Shown piece by piece: positions 7,516 to 14,528 of a DNA stretch of 64,000 nt. The first letter of the stretch is position 1. Each line of letters opens with the position of its first letter. Below the pieces are notes generated by a model. The model was given only the letters and a program-made list of their open reading frames with translations, did not search any database and had not been told where the DNA came from. This DNA comes from [Actinomadura] parvosata subsp. kistnae (GTDB lineage: Bacteria; Actinomycetota; Actinomycetes; Streptosporangiales; Streptosporangiaceae), in NCBI RefSeq assembly GCF_900323885.1, contig NZ_OOHJ01000013.1, positions 232,909 through 296,908 on the forward strand, read 5' to 3'. A program made the translations under genes and the position numbers.

Positions 7516-8985
7516 CTATCCGGCGGCGGCCAGGCGGCCCCGGAACTCCGCCGTGGCGCTCTCGAAAACGGCGTTCAGCTGCTTCAGCTCGTCCTCGGTC
7601 GGCTCCCTGACGAGCTGGACGCCGATCTGGAAGTCGCCGCCGTCCAGGGTGACCTCGAGCTCGGCCAGCAGGTCGTGCGGCAGCCTGCCGATGACGAACT
7701 CGCGGAACGCCTGCGCGATCGCTTCCCTCGTGTCGCCGCAGCCGCACGATCGGCCGGCCATGATGGCTCCGAGATGGCCGCGGCCCTGGATCGCCTCCGG
7801 ATGCGCGACGTCGAGCGTGGTCAGGCCCGCCTCGACCAGCTCCCGCGCCTCGTCCAGCCGCTCCTCGTGCTGCAGGAAGAGGCCGAGCGCGATGCGGGCG
7901 CGGCCGAGCAGCTCGTCGTCGCCAGACAGGCCGGCCTCCGTCACGGCCGCGCGCAGCCGCTGCTCCGCCTCTGCCGGGCGGCCTGCGGACGACAGGGCAA
8001 GACCCCAGTTGCGCAGCACCTGGGCGCGGAGGTCATGCCGGCCGATGCCGTCGGCCCGGGCCAGTGCCTGCTCGTACGTCTTGAGCGAGCCGTCCACGTC
8101 CCCCGCCGCGTCCTGCGCGACGGCCAGGCCGAGGACCGCCATGAGCGCGTCCTCCGCCCTGCCCTGTCGGTCGTAGGAGGCCAGCAGCTTCTCGATCGCC
8201 TCCACCCGTCCCGTTTGATCTCCGGAGTCGTGGCCGGAGTTCGCCAGCTCGGCGAAGGCTTTGAGTGTCGCCTGATGGTCGGGGCCGAGGTGGGACTCCA
8301 GGGTGGCGGCCAGGTGGGTGAGCACCGGCCTGGCGGTCGCGGGGACCTGGCGGACCCGGGCCGTCACGGTGAGCACGATCAGCTCGACGATCTCGTCCGG
8401 CAGCTGGTCCAGCCCGGGGAAGACGGCGTCCCCGCCACCCGAGGCCAGGACGATCTCCGCACGCAACGCCATGGCGCCTGCGACGCGTTCGTGGCCCGCC
8501 TCCCAGAAGATGCCGACCGCCTCCTCGGCGGCCTGGCGGGCCTGGGCCAGCTCACCGCGCCGGATCAGGACGTCGGCGAGCTGCTCCAGGGCGTAGGCGT
8601 AGCCCGGGTGCTCGCGCCCGTAGAACTCCTCCCGCTCGCGGAGGTTGCGGCGCAGCTCGGCCTCGGCCTCGTCCAGGCGGCCGGCCATGAGCAGCGCCAT
8701 GCCGAGATTGAGGCGGTAAGTGAGAAAGTTCTTGAATGCCGCACTGTCGCCGACCGGGGGGTGGGCGCACGCGTCGCGGAAGCACTCCGCCGCGCGGTCG
8801 AACTGGTCCGAGTTGAACAGGAGATTGCCCAGGTCACATTGGGCGGAGGCCCATTCGGAGCTGGTGCGGCCATGGCTCTGCTCGACGCTCTGGAGTTCTT
8901 TCAGCATGAGCTGCTCCGCGTCGATCAGGCGGCCTTCGCGCAGGAGACTGTACGCGATGTCGAAGGTGGAGGGTGATTCCGGCAT
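7516..8985 (-). CDS. Tetratricopeptide-repeat protein
   Basis: 489 residues from ATG 8985 (a TTG seven codons upstream is an alternative). It consists of repeated 34-residue-like helical pairs, with recognisable units such as LLREGRLIDAEQLMLKEL, GRLDEAEAELRRNLRERE and RGELAQARQAAEEAVGIF. No enzyme or DNA-binding domain was seen. Such all-TPR proteins usually act as protein-interaction scaffolds in the cytoplasm. It converges on the DUF5997 gene and is transcribed alone. The promoter should lie in the 75 bases shared with the divergent gene at 9061. Confidence 0.85.
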   Translation of the reverse strand: MPESPSTFDIAYSLLREGRLIDAEQLMLKELQSVEQSHGRTSSEWASAQCDLGNLLFNSDQFDRAAECFRDACAHPPVGDSAAFKNFLTYRLNLGMALLMAGRLDEAEAELRRNLREREEFYGREHPGYAYALEQLADVLIRRGELAQARQAAEEAVGIFWEAGHERVAGAMALRAEIVLASGGGDAVFPGLDQLPDEIVELIVLTVTARVRQVPATARPVLTHLAATLESHLGPDHQATLKAFAELANSGHDSGDQTGRVEAIEKLLASYDRQGRAEDALMAVLGLAVAQDAAGDVDGSLKTYEQALARADGIGRHDLRAQVLRNWGLALSSAGRPAEAEQRLRAAVTEAGLSGDDELLGRARIALGLFLQHEERLDEARELVEAGLTTLDVAHPEAIQGRGHLGAIMAGRSCGCGDTREAIAQAFREFVIGRLPHDLLAELEVTLDGGDFQIGVQLVREPTEDELKQLNAVFESATAEFRGRLAAAG

Positions 8986-9060
8986 GGGCCGGAGTATAGA
9001 GATCAAGCATCACCGAATAATCAGGTGTGCGATCGTTCCGGGCGGCTCTAGGGTTTCAGC

Positions 9061-9792
9061 GTGACCAAGCTCAACCAGATCCTCGCGGTCGAGAAGGGTG
9101 TGAAGTCGGACGTCCAGCGCAAGGTGACGGACGCCTACCACCAGATTCAGAAGGCGCCGCTGCTGTCCGGCATCTCCCGTACCTACCAGCCGATCGACGA
9201 CGAAGGCGAGCAGTTGCCGCCCGAGTCCACGCGGGTGCAGGTGCAGGCGGACGAGGTGCTCAAGGGGGTCGGGGTCGCTCTGGCGCGGCTGTTCGACGTG
9301 ACCGCGACGAAGGACTGGGCCAACTGCGAGGCCAGGGCCGACGTCGTGGTGGACGGCACGGTGCTGCTGGAGCAAGTGCCGGTGACGTACCTGCTCTTCC
9401 TGGAGAAGCAGCTCACCGACGTCTACACGCTGGTCTCCAAGCTGCCCACGCTGGACCCGGCCGAGACGTGGTCGCGCGACGAGGCCACCGACACGTGGCG
9501 CACCGATCCCGTCAAGACGACGCGGACCAAGAAGGTGCCGCGTAACCACGTGCTGGCGGAGGCGACCGACAAGCATCCGGCGCAGGTGCAGGTCTACAAC
9601 GAGGACATCGTGGTCGGCTACTGGACGAAGGTGAACTTCTCCGGGGCGCTGCCGCAGCGGCGGGTCAACGAGCTGCTGGCGCGCGTGCAGAAGCTGCAGG
9701 ACGCGGTGAAGTACGCGCGTGAGGAGGCGAACGGCACGGAGGTCGTCGACAAGAAGGTCGGCGAGAGGGTGTTCGCCTATCTGTTCGCCTGA
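9061..9792 (+). CDS. Conserved actinobacterial protein of unknown function (DUF7873-like)
   Basis: 243 residues starting at GTG 9061 (MTKLNQILAVEKGVKSD). The whole length looks conserved in type: IQKAPLLSGISRTYQPIDDEGE, a basic segment around TTRTKKVPRNHVLAEAT, and a C-terminal helical part NELLARVQKLQDAVKYAREEAN. No catalytic motif, Cys cluster or membrane segment. I recall such proteins in mycelial actinobacteria without assigned function, and the family name is from memory. The tandem 16-bp repeats begin exactly at its stop codon. Confidence 0.72.
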   Translation: MTKLNQILAVEKGVKSDVQRKVTDAYHQIQKAPLLSGISRTYQPIDDEGEQLPPESTRVQVQADEVLKGVGVALARLFDVTATKDWANCEARADVVVDGTVLLEQVPVTYLLFLEKQLTDVYTLVSKLPTLDPAETWSRDEATDTWRTDPVKTTRTKKVPRNHVLAEATDKHPAQVQVYNEDIVVGYWTKVNFSGALPQRRVNELLARVQKLQDAVKYAREEANGTEVVDKKVGERVFAYLFA

Positions 9793-9838
9793 CCTGACGT
9801 GTTACAGACCTGACGTGTTAGAGACCTGACGTGCTGCG
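9791..9838 (+). repeat. Three tandem 16-bp direct repeats
   Basis: Copies at 9791-9806, 9807-9822 and 9823-9838 share GACCTGACGTGTTA; the third diverges in its last six bases. They abut the stop codon of the 243-residue gene and precede the tRNA-like locus. They could be protein-binding iterons or a simple slippage repeat. Three copies without spacers do not make a CRISPR array. Confidence 0.7.
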
Positions 9839-9857
9839 GACAATGATGTGACAGACT

Positions 9858-9876
9858 CCCTCGCCGCGTGCGAGGG
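9858..9876 (+). other. Perfect 7-bp hairpin upstream of the tRNA-like locus
   Basis: CCCTCGC and GCGAGGG flank the 5-base loop CGCGT. There is no T-run, so it is a poor terminator candidate. It lies 40 bases before the first tRNA-like 3' half and may be part of the precursor leader or a transcription factor site. Confidence 0.45.
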
Positions 9877-9916
9877 TGCGCCAGGAGCGCAAAGCTGAGG
9901 CTGAGGCCTGAGGCTG

Positions 9917-9999
9917 ACATGGCGGTGACAGTGGAGGTTCGAGTCCTCCCCGGGGCATTCGGGCCCCGGTGGCCCAACTGGCAGAGGCAGCCGTCTCAA
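9917..9999 (+). tRNA. Candidate circularly permuted tRNA-Leu (3' half before 5' half)
   Basis: The 3' half (9917-9957) contains anticodon-stem strand ATGGC, a 9-base variable region, T-arm GGAGG-TTCGAGT-CCTCC and acceptor strand CCGGGGC plus discriminator A. Five bases later the 5' half (9963-9999) begins: acceptor GCCCCGG, T8 G9, a 3-bp D-stem (GCC/GGC) as in Leu tRNAs, anticodon strand GCCGT and CTCAA. The two halves pair 7/7 in the acceptor and 5/5 (one G-U) in the anticodon stem. Joined, the anticodon would be CAA, or CAG if the joint is one base earlier; both are Leu. No 5' half precedes the 3' half and no matching 3' half follows. Processing into a mature tRNA is unproven; a decayed or recombined tRNA is the alternative. 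Confidence 0.45.
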
Positions 10000-10065
10000 T
10001 TTCAGATTCTCGCTCCAGATTCAGCATTGATCGTCGAGCGCCAGATCGATCGGGACGGGCTGTGG

Positions 10066-10150
10066 ATGTTGAGGTGCCGGTTCGAATCCGGCCCGCCGCT
10101 CTTTTTCCTCATGCGGCGGTGGCTCAATGGCAGAGCGCGCGTCGTAAGAG
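10066..10150 (+). tRNA. Second candidate permuted tRNA (isotype unassigned)
   Basis: The 3' half has T-arm GCCGG-TTCGAAT-CCGGC (10076-10092) and acceptor strand CCGCCGC (10093-10099). After a short linker, the 5' half starts at 10113: acceptor GCGGCGG, TG, D-arm GCTC-AATGGCA-GAGC, then the anticodon region. The acceptor strands pair 7/7. The anticodon stem is weaker: CGCGT/ATGTT gives four pairs with two G-U, and shifting one base gives GCGTC/GATGT with U33 and a possible AAG anticodon. The isotype therefore stays open. Same 3'-before-5' order as the unit just upstream, in tandem and on the same strand. Confidence 0.4.
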
Positions 10151-10188
10151 CTGACCTGTTCCCTTAAATGCCGCTGGTGCTCACATGT

Positions 10189-10242
10189 GGCGGTCTTTCT
10201 CAGGCCCCTCGGATGGGTAGATCCGGGGGGCCACCGCCTTTT
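10189..10242 (+). terminator. Strong intrinsic terminator after the tRNA-like locus
   Basis: Inner stem GGCCCCTCGGAT (10203-10214) pairs with ATCCGGGGGGCC (10221-10232), with one G-U and a 6-base loop. An outer stem GGCGGT/ACCGCC encloses it with an 8-base bulge, and TTTT follows at 10239. It would end a transcript covering 9.8-10.2 kb. The 265 bases from 10243 to 10507 hold no gene I can support. Confidence 0.7.
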
Positions 10243-10507
10243 CCGGGGCATTGTCCTGGGTGTGTCGCCCGAAGCGTCACCGGGGGAGCCGCAAAGGGGG
10301 CTGCGGGGGCCCTTGCCCCCGGGCGTTCCCGGGCAGATGGTGGAGGTACGCAACGCGCGCGAGCGCGGAACCGTCCGGAGTGAGATTCTCCGGCGGGTTG
10401 TCCCGCCCGGGCAGCGAGATGGGTGGCGGTGGCCGCGAGGCCACCAGACCTACCGCCGCTTGACGGTGCCTCTGCTGTTGCCGGGCGGGACGCTTGCGAG
10501 CCCGTGG

Positions 10508-11485
10508 CTACCAGCGGTGGTGGACCTGGGGGCGGATGAGGTCGTCGTAGACGGCGCGGACGGCGGTCAGGGTGGCGGCGTCCAGGGGCGGTACGGAGTC
10601 GGCGGCGGCGTTCGCGCGGGCCTGGGCCGGGTTGCGGGCGCCCGGGATCACCACCGAGACGCCCTCCTGGTCGAGGATCCAGCGCAGCGCGAACTGCGCC
10701 ATGGTGACACCCTCCGGCACCAGGGGCGCCAGGCGGCGCACCGCCTCCAGGCCGGTGGCGAAGTCGACGCCCGAGAACGTCTCCCCGACGTCGAACGCCT
10801 CCCCCTGCCGGTTGTAGGTGCGGTGGTCGTCGGCGGCGAACGTGGTGTGCTCGTCGTACTTGCCCGACAGCAGCCCGCTGGCCAGCGGGACCCGCGCGAT
10901 GATGCCGACGCCGGCGGCGCGGGCGGCGGGGAGGACCTGCTCCAGCGGCTTGAGGCGGAACGCGTTGAGGATGATCTGCACCGTCGCCACGCCGGGCCGG
11001 GCGATCGCGGTCAGGGCCTCCTCGCAGGTCTCCACGCTCACCCCGTACGCGGCGATCTTCTTCTCCGCCACCAGCGTGTCGAGGGCGTCGAACACCGCGT
11101 CCGTCGAGTAGACGGGCGTCGGCGGGCAGTGGAGCTGGACCAGGTCGATGGTGTCCACGCCCAGGTTGCGGCGGGAGCGCTCGTTCCAGGCCCGGAAGTT
11201 GGACATCACGTAGTTGGAGGGGATCTGCTCCATCCGGCGGCCCATCTTGGTGGCGACGGTGAGCCCGGGGTGGGCCTTGGCGAAGCGGCCGACGATCTGC
11301 TCGCTGCGGCCGTCGCCGTACACGTCGGCGGTGTCGATGAAGGTCACGCCCGACTCCACCGCCGCGTTCAGGGTGGCGACGGCCTCGTCCTCCGAGACCT
11401 CGCCCCAGTCGGCGCCGAGCTGCCACGCGCCGAGCCCGACCACCCCGACCTGGCGTCCGGTACGTCCCAGCACACGCTGTTCCAT
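10508..11485 (-). CDS. Aldo/keto reductase
   Basis: 325 residues from ATG 11485, preceded by GGTGGGA at good spacing. The AKR tetrad is recognisable: Asp51 and Tyr56 in FIDTADVYGDG, Lys80 in ATKMG, and His in DLVQLHCPP. The C-terminal NADPH-binding part includes SVVIPGARNPAQARAN. Usual family length and TIM-barrel order. It should reduce carbonyls with NADPH in the cytoplasm, with unknown substrate. The frame is open far upstream, but the Met of MEQRVLGRTG is the standard family start. It follows the haloperoxidase-like gene at 158 bases, probably as a separate unit. Confidence 0.92.
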   Translation of the reverse strand: MEQRVLGRTGRQVGVVGLGAWQLGADWGEVSEDEAVATLNAAVESGVTFIDTADVYGDGRSEQIVGRFAKAHPGLTVATKMGRRMEQIPSNYVMSNFRAWNERSRRNLGVDTIDLVQLHCPPTPVYSTDAVFDALDTLVAEKKIAAYGVSVETCEEALTAIARPGVATVQIILNAFRLKPLEQVLPAARAAGVGIIARVPLASGLLSGKYDEHTTFAADDHRTYNRQGEAFDVGETFSGVDFATGLEAVRRLAPLVPEGVTMAQFALRWILDQEGVSVVIPGARNPAQARANAAADSVPPLDAATLTAVRAVYDDLIRPQVHHRW

Positions 11486-11643
11486 ATGTCGTGTCCCACC
11501 TTGTAGATATGTGCTGCCTGACCTGCACCAGTCTTCCGGATGGCGGGAGGAAGGGCACATCCCGCCCCCCGGTCTCCGCAGGAAAGGGCACACCCCGCCC
11601 CCGGGTGGTGGGGAGGGGCGGGATGCGCGTTCGTGGGGCCGGG

Positions 11644-12936
11644 TCAGCGGGGGCAGGCGCCCGTGTGCGTGGGGCCGGTCTTGAGGAGCAGGCGTTTGGC
11701 GAGGATCTCGGAGGCGACGTCCGCCCCCATTGTCAGCCCGTCGGCGTTGCTGAAGGGGAAGTGCAGGCCGCCGACCACCCGCGAGCGGCCCGCGTCCGCC
11801 GCCGCGGCCGAGAAGCTCGCGAACGTGCGCCGCCACGGCTGCCCGGTCGCGGGGTCGATCGGCGCGCTGTCGGTGACCAGCGTGAACGGGATGCGGTCGG
11901 CGCAGAAGAAGCCGGCCAGGACGGCGGCGCCGGCGCCGCTGAAGGAGCTGTGGCCCGAGATGTACTCGGGGGAGCCGCCGGCGCTGCCGGCCCGCGCCTG
12001 CCAGCCGGGAACCGGCTCGGTGTACGGGTTGCCGTCGGTGTCGGCCTGCTGGATGGCCGCGGTGGGCCGCCAGTGGCGGAAGGTGACCTTGGTGCGCACG
12101 GTCGGGATCGAGGTGTCGGCCAGCGCCATGCCGAGCAGCGCGAACAGCCGGGCCTCGTCCGCCAGCGGCAGCGACCGGTCGACGGCGAGCCCGATCTTGA
12201 TCCATTCGCCGGGCGGCTGGGACGTGCCGGCGGGCAGCGACCAGTACTGGTAGACGGCCGACTTGCCGGCGTCGGCGATGGAGGCGTCGCCGACCAGCCT
12301 GACCTCGGCGAACGCGGCCGCGTAGTCGAGGCTCGTGAGCGCGGGCGGGCCCTGGCCGACGTAGGGGGCCGCGTCGGCGATCCCGAACGGCTTCATGGCC
12401 CGGTACTGCGTCCCCGACCACGCCTGCGCGAACACGCCGGGCCCCGAGCCCGCCGGCTGCGTCTCGACGGGGGAGGAGCCGTCACCCTGCCTGGCCGCGT
12501 CGACGTCCTCGCCGACGCGCGCGCCCCACGCCCGGCCCTCGGCGACGCGCGGTCCCGTCCCTAATCGGGCGAGGTCGGCGGTGAGCCGCTCGGTGAGCGT
12601 CGCCTCCTGGTCCGGGTACAGGCGGGTGAGCACCGCGTGGGCCGCCGCCACGGCGGCCGCCTGCTGGTCGCCGCGCGCGGGCGCGCCCTTGGGGTCGCGC
12701 AGCGCGTACGTCCTGGTACGGCGGTCGCCGCGGGCGGTGGCGATGCCGTTGACGGCGTCGTACATGCCGATGTTGACCATCGCGTACGTCCTGGCGGCGT
12801 CGGAGTCGGAGGCCCGCTCGGCGCGGACGACCTGGAGGGCCTGCTCGTTCCAGGCCCGCACCGGGTCCACGTCCGGAGCGGTCGCCATCGGTGGGGCCGG
12901 CGGGACGAGCAGCAGCAGCGCGACGAGCCTCATCAT
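11644..12936 (-). CDS. Secreted vanadium-dependent haloperoxidase / PAP2-type phosphatase
   Basis: 430 residues from ATG 12936, with GAGAGGGG just upstream. An N-terminal signal peptide (MMRLVALLLLVPPAPP then Ala-rich) points to export. The oxyanion-pocket residues of the vanadium haloperoxidase / acid phosphatase fold are all present: Lys283 and Arg290 (TKVTFRHWRP), SGHS at 327-330, and Arg386 and His392 (GRSRVVGGLHFP). It could halogenate/oxidise with peroxide, or remove phosphate; the pocket alone does not decide. The gene stands alone between the AKR and MocR genes. Confidence 0.88.
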   Translation of the reverse strand: MMRLVALLLLVPPAPPMATAPDVDPVRAWNEQALQVVRAERASDSDAARTYAMVNIGMYDAVNGIATARGDRRTRTYALRDPKGAPARGDQQAAAVAAAHAVLTRLYPDQEATLTERLTADLARLGTGPRVAEGRAWGARVGEDVDAARQGDGSSPVETQPAGSGPGVFAQAWSGTQYRAMKPFGIADAAPYVGQGPPALTSLDYAAAFAEVRLVGDASIADAGKSAVYQYWSLPAGTSQPPGEWIKIGLAVDRSLPLADEARLFALLGMALADTSIPTVRTKVTFRHWRPTAAIQQADTDGNPYTEPVPGWQARAGSAGGSPEYISGHSSFSGAGAAVLAGFFCADRIPFTLVTDSAPIDPATGQPWRRTFASFSAAAADAGRSRVVGGLHFPFSNADGLTMGADVASEILAKRLLLKTGPTHTGACPR

Positions 12937-13054
12937 GAGGATCCCCTCTCCCGGTGAAGAGCCGATCAATGAAAGATGCGCCGCACGTGCCGCTCCCGCC
13001 ACTACCCCCACGGGTCATGCGGCGGTGTGGCGGGTCGAGCGGCTGCCCGGCGTC

Positions 13055-14437
13055 TCATGCGGCGGTCCGGCGGGTCAGGCGGTGCTCGCCCAGCGTGCGG
13101 GTGAGCGCGTGCAGCGCCCGGCGCAGCGACATCCCGTCCAGGTGGCCGAAGCCGAGGACGATCCCGTTGCCGGGCCGCACGCCGGGATGGTGGTAGGCGG
13201 CCAGCTCGGCGACCTGGATCCGGCGTGCCCGCAGCGCCGCGACCACGGACGCGGCCGGCACCGACTCGGGCAGCAGGAGCGTGGCCGTCGCGCCGGTGTG
13301 CGCGCCGAGCAGCCGGGTGTGCGGGTACGCCTCCAGGGCCTGGCGGACGAGCGCCCGCTTGGCCGCGTACTGGGCCGACAGCCCCGCCACCCGCTCGCTC
13401 ACGCAGCCCGACGTGAGCAGCTCGGTCACCGCGAGCTGGGCGGTGATGGCCGGCCCGGCCGGCATGACCTGCTCGATCTCGCCGGCCAGCCGCCGCGGCA
13501 CCACCGCGAACGCCAGCCGCAGCGTCGGCGTCAGCACCTCGGAGAACGAGCCGACCAGGGCGGTCGACCACGGGTCGGCGAGGGACGGAACGGGTGGCAG
13601 CGGATCGGGTTCGGCGGTGAACAGGCCGTCGAAGGCCGGCTCCAGCACGAGCCCGCCGCTGTCGTGCGCCCACCGGGCCAGGTCGCGGCGCCGTTCGAGC
13701 GGCAGGCGGGTGCCGAGCGGGCCGCCGCGCTCGGGCAGCACCACGACGACGTCGCAGGCGGCGGGGATGCGGTCGGTGCGGGCGCCCGACCCGTCCGAGG
13801 GCAGAGGCAGCACGGTGCCGAGGCGGCCGAGCGCGTCCCTGAGCTCCGGCGGGGCGGGATCCTCCAGCGCGATCACCGGGTCGGGGCCGCCCTGCGCGCG
13901 CAGGAGCAGCCTCAGCGCGTCCGCCCGCCCCGGCGTGACGATCACCTCGTGACCGTCGAGGTCCAGGCCGCGCGCGTCCTGGAGGTGGGCGGTGATGGCG
14001 GCGCGCAGCGCGGGCAGCCCGGCGGCCGGCAGCCCGCCCAGCGGCGGGCGGTGCAGCCCCGCCCGGCGCCAGGCCGCCCGCCACGCCGCCAGCGGGAACC
14101 CGTGGCTGCTCGGCCGGTCCAGCCGCAGGTCGACGACCGGCTCCGTGGCGGCGGCCGGGCGCGGCGGCGCGCTGGTCCGCTCGCACACGTAGGTGCCGGA
14201 GCCGTGCCGGCCCGTGATATACCCCTCGGCCAGCAGCCGCTCGTAGGCGGCCAGCGCCACGCCCCGTGAGATCCCGAGCACGCCGGCGAGCGTGCGGGTG
14301 GACGGCATCCGGCTGCGGGGGGCGAGCTGCCCCCGCACGATGGCCCTCCTGAGCTGGCCGGCGAGCTGGTCCTGCAGCGGCTCGATCAGGCCACGCTCAA
14401 GATGGACGGGTACGCTGAGCCTTTGCGGATGACGCAT
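13055..14437 (-). CDS. MocR-type GntR/aminotransferase regulator lacking the PLP lysine
   Basis: 460 residues. The GntR winged helix is at 18-88 (RSRMPSTRTLAGVLGISRG, AEGYITGRHGSGTYV). The fold-type I aminotransferase-like domain covers about 100-450. The normally invariant PLP Schiff-base Lys of the SFSK motif is Glu300 here (VGSFSEVLTPTLRLAF, codon GAG). The usual EDDYD that contacts the cofactor ring is EPAFD (266-270), and the TPSHQ(Y/F)P segment is LPERGGPLG. So the domain probably does not bind PLP covalently and may sense another ligand. No obvious target gene is adjacent except the divergent-free upstream region. Start is the ATG of MRHPQRLS. Confidence 0.88.
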   Translation of the reverse strand: MRHPQRLSVPVHLERGLIEPLQDQLAGQLRRAIVRGQLAPRSRMPSTRTLAGVLGISRGVALAAYERLLAEGYITGRHGSGTYVCERTSAPPRPAAATEPVVDLRLDRPSSHGFPLAAWRAAWRRAGLHRPPLGGLPAAGLPALRAAITAHLQDARGLDLDGHEVIVTPGRADALRLLLRAQGGPDPVIALEDPAPPELRDALGRLGTVLPLPSDGSGARTDRIPAACDVVVVLPERGGPLGTRLPLERRRDLARWAHDSGGLVLEPAFDGLFTAEPDPLPPVPSLADPWSTALVGSFSEVLTPTLRLAFAVVPRRLAGEIEQVMPAGPAITAQLAVTELLTSGCVSERVAGLSAQYAAKRALVRQALEAYPHTRLLGAHTGATATLLLPESVPAASVVAALRARRIQVAELAAYHHPGVRPGNGIVLGFGHLDGMSLRRALHALTRTLGEHRLTRRTAA

Positions 14438-14528
14438 GGAATGTCCCCCAGTCGACGTACGGAACGGGCCCCCCTCACTAGAGGCGTGACATCCTGTTCC
14501 ACGCCGTGCCAGCGCTCACCCCGCGCGC

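Noticed and set aside
9791..9838. CRISPR array
   Set aside because: Only three contiguous 16-bp units without spacers and no cas gene.
9952..9969. Intrinsic terminator formed by the adjacent acceptor strands of the first tRNA-like unit
   Set aside because: The hairpin is real but lacks a T-run, and both arms are better explained as tRNA acceptor strands with attached T- and D-arms.
9963..10101. Ordinary intron-containing tRNA made of the first 5' half and the second 3' half
   Set aside because: Their acceptor strands pair only 5/7 with two C-C clashes and the anticodon stem is poor, while each half pairs 7/7 with its permuted partner.
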